Positions 15,969 through 25,109 of a stretch of DNA of 64,000 nt are shown here, in pieces. The notes beneath the pieces were generated by a model, which did no database searches, was not told the origin of the DNA, and saw only the letters and a list, made by a program, of their open reading frames with translations. Both the position numbers and the translations under genes were made by a program. This DNA is from UPXZ01 sp047974405 (GTDB lineage Bacteria > Bacteroidota > Bacteroidia > Bacteroidales > Paludibacteraceae): positions 13,171-77,170 of the forward strand of contig JBKECI010000091.1 of the NCBI GenBank assembly GCA_047974405.1, written 5' to 3'. Position 1 is the stretch's first letter; each line of letters starts with the position of its first letter.

Positions 15969-17033
15969 ATGGCTCAATATACTAAAAAACAAAAAGAAGA
16001 TATTGGCTTGTCTCCCTATGCATTGATATTTCGGGGACAAAAAAGAATGGAACAGACACAATTTTACGCATTTGAATTTAATAAAGAAGTTTATACAGAA
16101 AAAAGCATCCTCTCGGTAGAGGAATTATCTGTACAAAATGACAAGAGAATGATAAGGTGGATCAATATCGATGGGCTGGACGATGTGGAAATAATGAAAA
16201 ATATCGCCCAACAGTTTGATATAGATAACGATGTAATGTCTGATGTAATGAATACTTCCGTTCGTCCTACAGTACGCGAATACTCCGGCGGTTTATATAT
16301 AACGCTTAAAATGATTATTCCTCACTCAAAATCGAAAGAGCTGACTATAGAAAATTTGAGCTTATTGATTACCAACGGCACGTTGCTCTCCTTTCAAGAG
16401 CAGAATGGCGATGTTTTTGAAGCAATCAGAGAGAGAATAAGAAAACATAAAAGCAAAATACGAACAGGAGGAGCCGGTTATCTGGCTTTTGCATTGCTTG
16501 ATATTGTGGTGGACAATTATATTTATGTGGTGGGAACTTTGGGAGATAAAATTGAAAATTTAGAAAGTATTATGGTCAAAAGACCCACCAAAGAATTGCC
16601 GGTAGTAATTAACCAATACAAGCAGGAATTGAATATTTTTCGAAGATACATAAAACCGGCTAAGGAGATGATCTTGGATTTGAGCAAAATGGAGTCGGAA
16701 TATATTGGCGAAAATAACAAAACCAACTACAAAGAACTGCATGCAAATATCAGCGAGGCATCGGAACTGACTGACAGCTATCGAGAAATGCTCAACGATA
16801 TATTAAACACATATCATACCGCTGCCACCTCACGATTGAACGACATTATGAAAGTACTTACCATAATATCCGTCTTTTTCATACCATTGACATTTATAGT
16901 GGGTGTGTATGGCACAAATTTTGACTATATTCCCGAGTTTCGGTGGAAATACGGCTATTATGCTATGTGGCTTGCAATGGCGGCAATAGCTATGTCAATG
17001 GTGTGGTATTTCAAAAAAAAGAGATGGTTTTGA
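15969..17033 (+). CDS. corA: CorA-family divalent cation transporter with variant YGTNF motif
   Basis: The 354-aa protein has the CorA plan: a soluble alpha/beta cytoplasmic domain, a long coiled stalk helix (ENLESIMVKRPT to YHTAATSRLNDIMKV) and two C-terminal membrane helices (LTIISVFFIPLTFIVGVYG and YYAMWLAMAAIAMSMVWYF), ending in basic KKKRWF. The pore signature is YGTNF (residues 314-318) where the family normally has YGMNF. The ATG at 15969 (MAQYTKKQ) is preferred over an opening at 15882, which would overlap the preceding gene. Likely Mg2+ or Co2+ uptake, but the motif change could alter the ion or the activity. Confidence 0.88.
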   Translation: MAQYTKKQKEDIGLSPYALIFRGQKRMEQTQFYAFEFNKEVYTEKSILSVEELSVQNDKRMIRWINIDGLDDVEIMKNIAQQFDIDNDVMSDVMNTSVRPTVREYSGGLYITLKMIIPHSKSKELTIENLSLLITNGTLLSFQEQNGDVFEAIRERIRKHKSKIRTGGAGYLAFALLDIVVDNYIYVVGTLGDKIENLESIMVKRPTKELPVVINQYKQELNIFRRYIKPAKEMILDLSKMESEYIGENNKTNYKELHANISEASELTDSYREMLNDILNTYHTAATSRLNDIMKVLTIISVFFIPLTFIVGVYGTNFDYIPEFRWKYGYYAMWLAMAAIAMSMVWYFKKKRWF

Positions 17034-17073
17034 GTGAAACGAAGATACAACGATCAATTTTTTCTATAGCAAA

Positions 17074-18000
17074 ATGGAGCCTAACATCAAAGGATATACA
17101 CAGCTTATAAATATCGATTTGAAAGAAATAGTCCAGTTTATCGACTGGAGATTCTTTTTCCATGCATGGCGTTTGACAGGAAAATACGATGATATTGCAA
17201 CCGTCTGCGATTGTGTTTCGTGCCAAACGGGATGGTTACAAAAGTTTGACACAAAAAACCGTCCCAAAGCCGAAGAGGCCATTAAGCTCTACAAAGACGC
17301 ACAAGAGATGCTACGCGATATTTTGGGAGCTGATTCTCTTAAAATCAATGCAGCCATATATTTAGGATGTGCGTATTCGTCTGATGACAATATCATTTTC
17401 GATACCAACGGTAAAGAGGTCATTGTCCCCACACTCCGGCAGCAACACCCATCTACTGATGGGTGTTGCTATGCCTTGTCCGACTTTTTGGCAGAGAGAG
17501 AAGATTATGCCGGTGCTTTTGCTACCACGGTTCTTGGTACCGAAAGCCTTGCCGAAAAGTTTGAGAAAGAAGATGATGTTTATCTCTCCATATTAATCAA
17601 AACTTTATCAGATCGTTTGGCTGAGGCTTCTGCCGAGTGGCTTCACCAAAAAGTGCGTACAGAATATTGGGGGTATGCCACAGACAAGAATTTGAGCGTG
17701 GACGATATGCTAAAAACACGCTATCAAGGCATTAGACCCGCAGTAGGATATCCTTCACTCCCCGACCAATCTATTATTTTTGAATTGGACAAATTGCTTA
17801 TGTTTGAAAAAATAGGAATAACGCTCACAGAAAACGGAGCAATGTTTCCCAACGCTTCGGTATGTGGACTCTATTTTGCACACCCAAAGTCAAAATATTT
17901 TATGATAGGAAAAATTGACGAAAATCAATTAAATGACTATGCCCGCAGACGAGATAAAACTCCCGAAGAAATGAAAAAATGGTTGGCTGCCAATATCTAA
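17074..18000 (+). CDS. Stand-alone B12-dependent methionine synthase activation domain
   Basis: The 308-aa protein matches the C-terminal reactivation (AdoMet-binding) domain of MetH, not the whole enzyme. Residues 190-290 contain AEWLHQKVRTEYWGYA, the AdoMet-binding RPAVGYPSLPDQS and LTENGAMFPNASVCGLYFAHPKSKYFMIG, which closely parallel the MetH pattern (RPAxGYPAxPD, ESxAMxPxASVSG). Residues 1-180 are MetH-like helical sequence with cysteines (VCDCVSC, CCYAL). The homocysteine, folate and cobalamin domains are absent here. It would reductively reactivate oxidised Co(II) methionine synthase encoded elsewhere. It lies 40 bp after corA. Confidence 0.8.
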   Translation: MEPNIKGYTQLINIDLKEIVQFIDWRFFFHAWRLTGKYDDIATVCDCVSCQTGWLQKFDTKNRPKAEEAIKLYKDAQEMLRDILGADSLKINAAIYLGCAYSSDDNIIFDTNGKEVIVPTLRQQHPSTDGCCYALSDFLAEREDYAGAFATTVLGTESLAEKFEKEDDVYLSILIKTLSDRLAEASAEWLHQKVRTEYWGYATDKNLSVDDMLKTRYQGIRPAVGYPSLPDQSIIFELDKLLMFEKIGITLTENGAMFPNASVCGLYFAHPKSKYFMIGKIDENQLNDYARRRDKTPEEMKKWLAANI

Positions 18001-18051
18001 TCCCTCATTTTGAGCTATTTGTTACAGCTTTTTAATTTCACACATACATTT

Positions 18052-19164
18052 ATGAAATATACTCCTTTTATCTTTGCTTTTGTAATGCTTTTGTCTCTGA
18101 TTACCTACGTGGTAATCAGAGGCTACCAAGCATTATCCGCCGTGAGTATTTTAAAAAATATTTATGCGGTACTACTTATCGGTCAATTTATACTATTTAT
18201 GTTTGTAACATTTTTTGGTTCTACCATTCCTATGCCGGGGGCAAAAGCAATCAACTCGTTAAGTCACAGTTTTTTCACGCTGCTCGTTTATCTCTTCTTC
18301 TCTTTGCTACTGATAGATATTATTTTGGTAATCAACTATTTTATACATTTTATACCAGTTGTATCCACATTTAGATTTTGGAGTTTTTTGCTCCTTATAC
18401 TCACAATATCGGTAACATTGGCAATCGGTAATTACCGGTTTTTCCATCCCCAAACTGTAACCTTGAATATCACTGCAGAAAAACCTCTACAGCACAAAAA
18501 AATCAAAATAGTTGCCGTGAGCGATGTTCATTTAGGCGTATCCATAGACAAGAAACAACTCCAATGTTATGTAAATTTGATAAACGCCCAGCAACCCGAC
18601 TTGGTTTTGATAGGTGGCGATTTGATAGACAGAAGTATTAAGCCGGTTATTGCCCAACAAATGGACGAAGAATTGAGGCAAATTAAAGCCACTTTAGGAG
18701 TCTATGCTGTATTGGGCAACCACGAATACTATGGCGAAAGCCTTGATGCAGCTACCGATTTTTATAAAAAATCGGGGATAAATCTATTGAAAGACAGCGT
18801 TGTGTCAGTAAACAACCAATTTTACATTGCCGGTAGAGACGATAAAACCAATCCACGCCGGGAAGAACTTAAAACTGTACTGCAGTATGCCGATAAAGAG
18901 AAACCGATACTGTTAATTGATCACCAACCTGCCAATTTAAACGATGCGTTTGCAAATAATATCGATTTTCAATTCTCGGGACACACGCACAACGGACAGT
19001 TTTTCCCCGGCAACTTAATAGTAAAAAAGATATTTGAATTGGGCTATGGCTATATGAAAAAGGGAAAAACCAACTATTATGTCTCTTCCGGATTAGGGAT
19101 TTGGGGTCCCAAATTTCGTATCGGTACCCAGTCCGAACTAGTTGTTATCAACTTTAGCTATTAG
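18052..19164 (+). CDS. Membrane-anchored metallophosphoesterase
   Basis: The 370-aa protein has about four N-terminal membrane helices (residues 1-135) followed by a calcineurin-like phosphoesterase domain. Metal-binding motifs are in order: SDVHLG, GGDLIDR, LGNHEYYG and SGHTHNGQFFPG, with LLIDHQP between. This is the YaeI/YkuE-like layout, members of which act on lipid-linked or other phosphoesters at the membrane. The frame opens with TTG at 18010; the ATG at 18052 (MKYTPFIFAF) is the better start. It follows the MetH-type gene by about 50 bp. The substrate cannot be inferred. Confidence 0.87.
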   Translation: MKYTPFIFAFVMLLSLITYVVIRGYQALSAVSILKNIYAVLLIGQFILFMFVTFFGSTIPMPGAKAINSLSHSFFTLLVYLFFSLLLIDIILVINYFIHFIPVVSTFRFWSFLLLILTISVTLAIGNYRFFHPQTVTLNITAEKPLQHKKIKIVAVSDVHLGVSIDKKQLQCYVNLINAQQPDLVLIGGDLIDRSIKPVIAQQMDEELRQIKATLGVYAVLGNHEYYGESLDAATDFYKKSGINLLKDSVVSVNNQFYIAGRDDKTNPRREELKTVLQYADKEKPILLIDHQPANLNDAFANNIDFQFSGHTHNGQFFPGNLIVKKIFELGYGYMKKGKTNYYVSSGLGIWGPKFRIGTQSELVVINFSY

Positions 19165-19182
19165 CATCCTGAATATTTCACA

Positions 19183-19250
19183 AAAAATAGGTTTAAAATC
19201 AGCCAAACTACCGTCTATGAAACAGTACGGTTGATTTTAAACCTATTTTT
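19183..19250. terminator. Two-way terminator hairpin between convergent genes
   Basis: Arms 19183-19204 and 19229-19250 pair over 22 bp with one G-T wobble and a 24-nt loop. The right arm ends in T5 on the plus strand and the left arm begins with A5, so it works in both directions for the metallophosphoesterase (+) and the porin gene (-). Confidence 0.8.
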
Positions 19251-19284
19251 CGTTCTACTCTTTACTCCCCCCCCAAAAAAATAT

Positions 19285-20550
19285 TTATTTAAATTTCCCC
19301 TTAAAAATGGTTGGATTGATATTAAGCGACAAAAAGCACCAATGTTGCATTCGGTCTTTCGAGCCACCTTTTACGGAGAAAAAAGCATCGGTGCCAAACA
19401 TTACCGAGTATCCACCTTGTAAAGTAATATAAGGACGAATGGGGTAAGTTACCGTTAAATCTATTTCGGAACCTAAGCCTTGACTATCCAACCCATAGGC
19501 TTCCAGCGATTGTTGAGCCGAAAAGTTATGATAGGTCAAATCTACCGTAAGTTTTTTTACCGGTTTTAGAATTATTGACGCATAAAGGTCCGACAACCCA
19601 ATATTGGGCATAGCTGAGGCATAAAAATAATCCATTGCTCCGTAAAACTTGTGGTGAGTTCCGTATAACGGATTGAACCATGTTGATTTGGAGCTGCCTG
19701 ATTTTTGTCCCGAGAGGTAATCCCATCCCAAAGCGGCGGCAAAAGTTTTTGTAAAGTCGTATTTTGCCTTGGTGGCAAACATATAGGCTCCCACGTCTTT
19801 GCCTGTGCTGTTTTTTCCGGTTTGGTAGTAAAACGTACCGCCGAGAGACAATGCGTTGAGGCTATATGAAAGGTTAGTCCCTACTGTCTGCATATTGCTT
19901 ACAGTTGTGTCCAAGTTGGTTACAGTCTGATAACCGAGATTCATCATCATCAGCGAGGCGATAAAATTCTTTTTGTTATCGTACTGATAATATCCTGTTT
20001 GCATATATTTATAGGGCTGTCCGCCTCCTACGTACAAAGTACCTTCTCCCTGTGGTCTGTTAACCTGGTTATAAGCAAAAATAAGGTGCAATTTATTGTT
20101 CGGGTTTTCGTAGCCCAATTTCAAAGCATCGTGCCAGCGCCCCGCTTGGTGCCAGTCGAGTGTTCCGAGTATGCGGTCGTCATCGTAAGCCAGTTGCTGC
20201 CGCCCGATCTGTGCAAAATATCCGTTAGACACTATTTTTGCCCAAGCCTCGTTTATAGATACGTTTGCCATATTATCTATCTGTGGTTTTGTACCCCAAA
20301 TGGATATATCTTGAAATGAGAATCCCATAGACAGGAATCCGTTATTGTAACCCATACTCAATCGCGAACGATTTGAAATAAAGGAGGTTGCCTGACTTTG
20401 GTCGCCCAAAGGGTATTGTGCTCCGTGATTATACTCATATCGGGGACGGATTTGCGCTTTTACTGTAAATTCGTTTTCTTCCTGTGCCGAAATTGTTGCT
20501 CCGCAAGCGAATAGACAAATTGCCATTAAAATAAAATTCATTTCTTTCAT
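19285..20550 (-). CDS. Outer-membrane beta-barrel protein (alginate-export/porin type)
   Basis: The 421-aa protein has a signal peptide (MKEMNFILMAICLFACGATISAQ, cut after AQ) and then alternating aromatic strands characteristic of an outer-membrane barrel: IRPRYEYNHGAQ, FISNRSRLSMGYNNGF, INEAWAKIVSNGYFAQIGRQ, and a final aromatic-ending strand. The RxRYEY and the IGRQ-AYDD-R-LG stretch are typical of the Alginate_exp family. Here the context is the nrf operon (last gene, 119 bp after the ccsA-like gene), so it may admit nitrite or another small anion rather than alginate. The substrate is inference. A C8 tract lies just past the stop. Confidence 0.75.
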   Translation of the reverse strand: MKEMNFILMAICLFACGATISAQEENEFTVKAQIRPRYEYNHGAQYPLGDQSQATSFISNRSRLSMGYNNGFLSMGFSFQDISIWGTKPQIDNMANVSINEAWAKIVSNGYFAQIGRQQLAYDDDRILGTLDWHQAGRWHDALKLGYENPNNKLHLIFAYNQVNRPQGEGTLYVGGGQPYKYMQTGYYQYDNKKNFIASLMMMNLGYQTVTNLDTTVSNMQTVGTNLSYSLNALSLGGTFYYQTGKNSTGKDVGAYMFATKAKYDFTKTFAAALGWDYLSGQKSGSSKSTWFNPLYGTHHKFYGAMDYFYASAMPNIGLSDLYASIILKPVKKLTVDLTYHNFSAQQSLEAYGLDSQGLGSEIDLTVTYPIRPYITLQGGYSVMFGTDAFFSVKGGSKDRMQHWCFLSLNINPTIFKGKFK

Positions 20551-20669
20551 AACCGTAATGTTTAATGGAGTTCTTATTTTTTATTTGATTAATAATAGGT
20601 TTGAGTTTGTAACAATTCACTTTTTTATTGAAAAATAATTAGAACCTTATCCGCATTTTCTGTAACGTT

Positions 20670-21461
20670 TTATCCACCCGAATAGGTGTGGACACTTTGT
20701 TGTGCCGAAGGTAGGTAATTTACTCCGTACCAGCATATTTGCAACAATACAAAGGCTACAATTAGCAAATACATTGAAATTTTGTTTGACGAAGTCCGAT
20801 AAATCCGGTAATGTATGTATCCTAAATATCCCAGCCAAGTGGCTGCCGCCCAAGTCTCTTTCGGGTCCCAACTCCAATAATGTCCCCAAGCCTCTTTTGC
20901 CCAAATGGCTCCCATCAGCATTCCCATTGTAATAAATGCCGTTCCGACATAAACCAAATTATCTGTCATATCCATTATTCGTGTTTTGTCGTCAATTTTT
21001 TTTTCACGTACCAAATAGTAAATTGCTATAATGGTAACAGCTCCCAAAATGGCATACGAAAACATATAAATAATAACGTGTGGTGAAAACCAAGGACTTT
21101 GCAGCGCCGGCATAAGGGTCTTGTTATGAATATTGGGTTTGACGATATTTATAATGATAAATACCAGTGACAGCAAAGCACTAAACGACAGTATCCACTT
21201 GTATTTCCATCGCAAATAGGTTATCAGCCCAGCCACGGGTAAAAAAAATGAATACCACAATCGTGTTTCGCCCATCGTCCGTAAGGGTGGACGCTCCAAT
21301 GAATACCACAACCCAATGATAAATGAAAAAAAGACTGCCAAACCTGCCAATGTAAGCAGTGTGGGTAATGTACGTCCACGACCTTTGAAAGCCATCCAGG
21401 CACCAATCAGCCACAGTAAAACTGCCGGTATTGCAAAATATATAAAACTATCCCAAGTCAT
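20670..21461 (-). CDS. ccsA: Cytochrome c biogenesis protein, CcsA/ResC-like
   Basis: A 263-aa inner-membrane protein with about eight helices. The tryptophan-rich haem-handling segment is WGHYWSWDPKETWAAATWL, and conserved histidines flank it (SPHVIIYMFSYAILG; YIHYRIYR). With the ResB-like partner it forms the system II haem-export and ligation complex for c-type cytochromes. Its ATG overlaps the end of the upstream gene by 4 bp, so the two are translationally coupled. The neighbouring NrfA and NrfH together need nine haem attachments, which explains the placement. Confidence 0.9.
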   Translation of the reverse strand: MTWDSFIYFAIPAVLLWLIGAWMAFKGRGRTLPTLLTLAGLAVFFSFIIGLWYSLERPPLRTMGETRLWYSFFLPVAGLITYLRWKYKWILSFSALLSLVFIIINIVKPNIHNKTLMPALQSPWFSPHVIIYMFSYAILGAVTIIAIYYLVREKKIDDKTRIMDMTDNLVYVGTAFITMGMLMGAIWAKEAWGHYWSWDPKETWAAATWLGYLGYIHYRIYRTSSNKISMYLLIVAFVLLQICWYGVNYLPSAQQSVHTYSGG

Positions 21462-22729
21462 GATTTTCTTTTTTTAGGTCCTACAATAAACAGGAAAAGT
21501 GCTCCGGCAAGCAACATAAAAATTCCGGTATAAACAACTTTCAACCAAGGATCGCGCACCAATTCAAATACACTTATCTCGGAATATTTGCCTTTTGATT
21601 CGTCGTAGCTCAGTTGATATACCATCCAGTCTTCGAGCAAAAATGGCTTGTTTACCTCTATTTGCGCATTTTCCTTTTTACCCGATTGAGTATAAACGGT
21701 TACTTTGGATGTGTAGCGTTTTACCTCCTGCATTGGCATAGCGATACTGAACTTTTTGTCCACATACAACACTTGATAGGGGAACATATAGCTTCCGTTA
21801 CTTACCCACCCCTCTATCGGTTTTGGTAAAGACGAGTGTTTAACGCGTACTTTAATGGCTGTGGTAGCCCCATCCATCATCAGTGGTACAAAATTGATGA
21901 ATGCTGTATCACGAACTACGCCGGCGTGGGGCAGGTAATCGGTAATTTCGATGTCGTATCCAGCCAAACAGGTTTGCTTTCCTATACCTTCGAACAGGTA
22001 ACTCTCGGGATTGTCTTCGGGTTGTGTTTGGCCGGTTAGATTGTCAATCACCACCAATTTGGGTGGATATTCTTCTATTTTAAATGTATCCAACTCTATG
22101 GCAACCGGCAGTTCGTGAACTTTACCTTTATCGTCCACCGCCCGCCATTCGACCTCGTCAATACTAACCGTCATTTTCAAACGCTGCATATCGGCACTTC
22201 CGAGGATTCCTCCCAAAAGTGCCGCAAACAATCCTAAATGATTCAGATAAAAACCTGTATCACGCCAGCTTATCTTCTTACTTGCTCGTCTTATTATTGT
22301 TAAACCAAGAATAAATAACAGGTAAAAACATTCGAAAACGAACATCCACGAAGTAGTCATCCTGAAAAAGCCAAGCTTCTCGATAATATTAGATGACTCG
22401 GGGGTATTCGATGTTGCTGTGGAATATTGGGGCGTAAATCCCATTATCACAACTACCAACAACAAAACTGCGATTGCCGACACGGTAGCTTGAACGCCCG
22501 AAAACCAACGTATGATGTTTCGATTACGATAAGCTAATCCAATTATTAAAACGGACAGAACAAATCCTGCTCCCAATATGCCGTTCAGAGGCCAAGAAAA
22601 ACTATCGGGATGAATATTTCCCAATGAGAATTGCAAAATTAATCCTGTTAGTGCTATGCCTCCTGCGACTATAAATCCTTCGGGAAATCCCCAAGGTTGC
22701 TCCCAAATTTTTCGGGCGGTATCTTTCAT
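21458..22729 (-). CDS. resB: Cytochrome c biogenesis protein, ResB/Ccs1-like
   Basis: The 423-aa protein has N-terminal membrane helices (to about residue 190), a large exported domain rich in beta strands (LDTFKIEEYPPKLVVIDN to YSEISVFELVRDPW) and a last helix (VVYTGIFMLLAGALFLFIVG) ending GPKKRKS. This is the ResB/Ccs1 architecture, in which the periplasmic part presents apocytochrome to haem. The DPWLK-VYTGI-ML-G stretch is characteristic. It overlaps ccsA by 4 bp. A strong hairpin lies in the 97-bp gap separating it from nrfA. Confidence 0.87.
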   Translation of the reverse strand: MKDTARKIWEQPWGFPEGFIVAGGIALTGLILQFSLGNIHPDSFSWPLNGILGAGFVLSVLIIGLAYRNRNIIRWFSGVQATVSAIAVLLLVVVIMGFTPQYSTATSNTPESSNIIEKLGFFRMTTSWMFVFECFYLLFILGLTIIRRASKKISWRDTGFYLNHLGLFAALLGGILGSADMQRLKMTVSIDEVEWRAVDDKGKVHELPVAIELDTFKIEEYPPKLVVIDNLTGQTQPEDNPESYLFEGIGKQTCLAGYDIEITDYLPHAGVVRDTAFINFVPLMMDGATTAIKVRVKHSSLPKPIEGWVSNGSYMFPYQVLYVDKKFSIAMPMQEVKRYTSKVTVYTQSGKKENAQIEVNKPFLLEDWMVYQLSYDESKGKYSEISVFELVRDPWLKVVYTGIFMLLAGALFLFIVGPKKRKS

Positions 22730-22761
22730 TTAATTTATTTACTCATGTTATTACAACAAAA

Positions 22762-22794
22762 CTGTCTGATAAGCGCAACCAGCCCGTCAGACAG
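22762..22794 (-). terminator. Hairpin in the nrfA-resB gap (attenuator or partial terminator)
   Basis: CTGTCTGA (22762-22769) and TCAGACAG (22787-22794) form a perfect 8-bp stem around a 17-nt loop. On the minus strand the stem is followed by TTTTG. The short T-run suggests partial termination or 3-prime-end protection of the nrfHA message, keeping biogenesis genes at lower level. Confidence 0.5.
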
Positions 22795-22826
22795 CTTTGT
22801 ATGTTGAAAAAAATATGTCTCTTTAT

Positions 22827-24320
22827 TTAATTCTGGCTGATTAGCCTATTATTGGTCTTTGCTTTCTGGAGCCATTCGGGAACAACTTTATCCATAAATT
22901 TTTGCTTATCCCCTTTTTCTTTGGGTACATCCAACCCGATATATTTTTGAGCTTTTTCTTTGGTCGAAATATCAGGTAATGGAACTTTAGCTGTATATCC
23001 GAGCGATGCTAACACACTCGATATTTCCATACGAGCTTTGTAGGCTCGGTCAAGACTATGTGAAAGGATGCGTTGAAACTCGATGGGTGAGTGGAACGAA
23101 CCTCCGTGTGAGGCCACGGCATAGTCCCAACGCCATTGTGATTGACGTATGTATTGGAGTGCATTTTTCATTTGCGGTTCGCTTGCGCCCTTTTCCCAAG
23201 CAAACTGTGCTTCGAGATGTGCTGCGGCAAGTTCTTTTTCCACCAGATTGCGAATTTCGAGGGCTGCTTGCTGGCGTTGATATACAGCATTGCGCAAATT
23301 TTCTTCTGTTTCGCGATGGCAAACCTGACAAGTGTTGTTAATGCTTGCCAACGGACTTCTTACATGATGGCTACTATATTTCACTCCTCCTTCGGAGACA
23401 TAAGGCATATGGCAATCGGCGCACGATACTCCACGCTGTGCGTGTATTCCGGTTTGGAATAGCTCGTAATCGGGGTGTTGTGCCTTAATGATAGGTGTAC
23501 GGCTCAGTTTGTGCGTGTAGTCATAAAACTGAATACTGTCGTAATAGCGTTCGGCTCCTTCCATAGTCGTACCGTTGTGCCAAGGGAAAGTAAGGTATTT
23601 TTTGTCTTTTGTAAAATAATACTCAACGTGGCATTGTGCACAAACTAATGAGCGCATTTCTTGCTGTGTCGCTTTCTTTATATCTTTTCCCATAGCAGCA
23701 AAACCTTCAATAAGCGCCGGGCGCGATATTTTCAAATCCATCGTTTTGGCATCGTGGCAATCCACGCATCCGATAGGATTGACAATTTCACTCCCCCATT
23801 TAGCCCAGGTTTGATTGTAAAATTCGGCAACACCCACCGAGTCCATCATACGGGGCACATCGGGACTTTTACACGTCCAGCAAGTTGCGGGCTGAGGTCC
23901 GTCTTCAGCTGTCATTGGGGCACCGGTTCTGAGTGTATTATACACGTCTTCTACAGCATGTTTGTGTCCGCGGGGTGCGTTGTAGTCTTTACTAAATGCG
24001 TATCCTGCCCACAAAATTACCATTTCTGGACGCGCTTTCAACACATCGTCTGCGCTGCTGCTGTTGTATTTGCTCCGAAAAGTTGTGTCTGCCGTTTTTG
24101 CCCACGTTTCGTATTCGCGTGGGTAGTTTATGGCAAATTTTTCGTTGCGCGACTCCAACCCTTCTATTTCTACTTTTTTATTGTTCAACACACTTGCTAT
24201 TTCGGCTCGCCGCTGAGTGATGGAGGCTGCCAGCATTCCGAGTAAAAATACAACTCCAAGGGTTACAGAAAATAATAGCCAACCAACCTGGGGTTTCATT
24301 TTTTTATTGTTTGTACTCAT
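22827..24320 (-). CDS. nrfA: Pentahaem cytochrome c nitrite reductase (ammonia-forming)
   Basis: The 497-aa protein reduces nitrite to ammonium with six electrons at the periplasmic face. The catalytic haem site is CWTCK (147-151), with lysine as ligand, and four CxxCH sites follow: CVDCH (185-189), CAQCH (227-231), CADCH (300-304) and CQVCH (331-335). The substrate-pocket stretch YYFTKDKKYLTFPW and the HAQRGVSC segment are present. Residues 11-33 are a hydrophobic anchor or signal. It sits 34 bp after nrfH, giving an NrfHA-type complex as in Wolinella and Bacteroides. Confidence 0.96.
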   Translation of the reverse strand: MSTNNKKMKPQVGWLLFSVTLGVVFLLGMLAASITQRRAEIASVLNNKKVEIEGLESRNEKFAINYPREYETWAKTADTTFRSKYNSSSADDVLKARPEMVILWAGYAFSKDYNAPRGHKHAVEDVYNTLRTGAPMTAEDGPQPATCWTCKSPDVPRMMDSVGVAEFYNQTWAKWGSEIVNPIGCVDCHDAKTMDLKISRPALIEGFAAMGKDIKKATQQEMRSLVCAQCHVEYYFTKDKKYLTFPWHNGTTMEGAERYYDSIQFYDYTHKLSRTPIIKAQHPDYELFQTGIHAQRGVSCADCHMPYVSEGGVKYSSHHVRSPLASINNTCQVCHRETEENLRNAVYQRQQAALEIRNLVEKELAAAHLEAQFAWEKGASEPQMKNALQYIRQSQWRWDYAVASHGGSFHSPIEFQRILSHSLDRAYKARMEISSVLASLGYTAKVPLPDISTKEKAQKYIGLDVPKEKGDKQKFMDKVVPEWLQKAKTNNRLISQN

Positions 24321-24354
24321 ATTAGGTATAAATTTGAAAGTTATTTAGTGGTTT

Positions 24355-24951
24355 CTATTTTTTATTTATCATTTCATCGAGCCATTGTGGTACGTTCGAT
24401 TCCGGCAGCGGTATCCTCGAGTTGGGGGTGGACGAGAGTGATCGACTTCGTGTGTGTGCTACTTCGCGATGGCAATCCCAACAGGCGTTTCCATTCATTT
24501 TCTTCAAATCTTTGAATCCCATACGTCCGGTAGAAACAAATTCGGTATTGAGCTGTGTATGGCAACGGATACAGTTGTCCATAATCACTTCGGCGCTTGC
24601 ATCAATGGCTTGTATTGCCTGTGGCTCCATTCTGAGAGTGAATATGGCCGAATGTCGTAATCCGTCTTTGGCTTTGAAAAAATATTTGTTAAAAACATTG
24701 TTGTGGGGTACGTGACAGTCGTTGCAGGTGGTATTTCGAGCATGAGACCCGTGAGACCAAGTTGCGTAGTAAGGACCCATAATGTGGCAATTGACACAAG
24801 TTTTGGGATCGTCCGAAAGATAGCTGTATGCGCGCGAGGCAAAAAACGAATACAGAAACAGGCCTACAAAAGCACCGCTGATGATAAAGGCCGGATAGCG
24901 CCAACCTCCACGCGGCTTTAGCTCATTCCATATATTTTTCAATTTGTTCAT
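24355..24951 (-). CDS. nrfH: Tetrahaem membrane quinol dehydrogenase NrfH
   Basis: A 198-aa NapC/NirT-family protein that takes electrons from menaquinol and passes them to NrfA. One membrane anchor (PAFIISGAFVGLFLYSFFAS, about residues 20-39) is followed by four haem sites: CVNCH (52-56), CNDCH, CIRCH and CWDCH. CHIMGPYYATWSHGSHARN is the usual first-haem region. It is the first gene of the cluster and divergent from the Crp/Fnr gene, with 190 bp between. A TTATTTTG sequence on its strand at 24984-24991 is only a near match to a -7 element. Confidence 0.95.
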   Translation of the reverse strand: MNKLKNIWNELKPRGGWRYPAFIISGAFVGLFLYSFFASRAYSYLSDDPKTCVNCHIMGPYYATWSHGSHARNTTCNDCHVPHNNVFNKYFFKAKDGLRHSAIFTLRMEPQAIQAIDASAEVIMDNCIRCHTQLNTEFVSTGRMGFKDLKKMNGNACWDCHREVAHTRSRSLSSTPNSRIPLPESNVPQWLDEMINKK

Positions 24952-25044
24952 GATACTAAAATGCTTTAACTTAAATTAAAATACAAAATAAGGCATTTAA
25001 AATAAAAAAAAATGTAATAATTATGACGAATTGAAAGAAATGTG

Positions 25045-25052
25045 TACTTTTG
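25045..25052 (+). promoter_or_regulatory. Candidate -7 element of the Crp/Fnr gene
   Basis: TACTTTTG matches TAnnTTTG, 90 bp upstream of the ATG. No TTG at the -33 distance was found. Confidence 0.45.
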
Positions 25053-25109
25053 ATTAAATCTATCCAAAAAAGTAGAAAGACACACAGTTATACTTACGCT
25101 TTCTTTATG

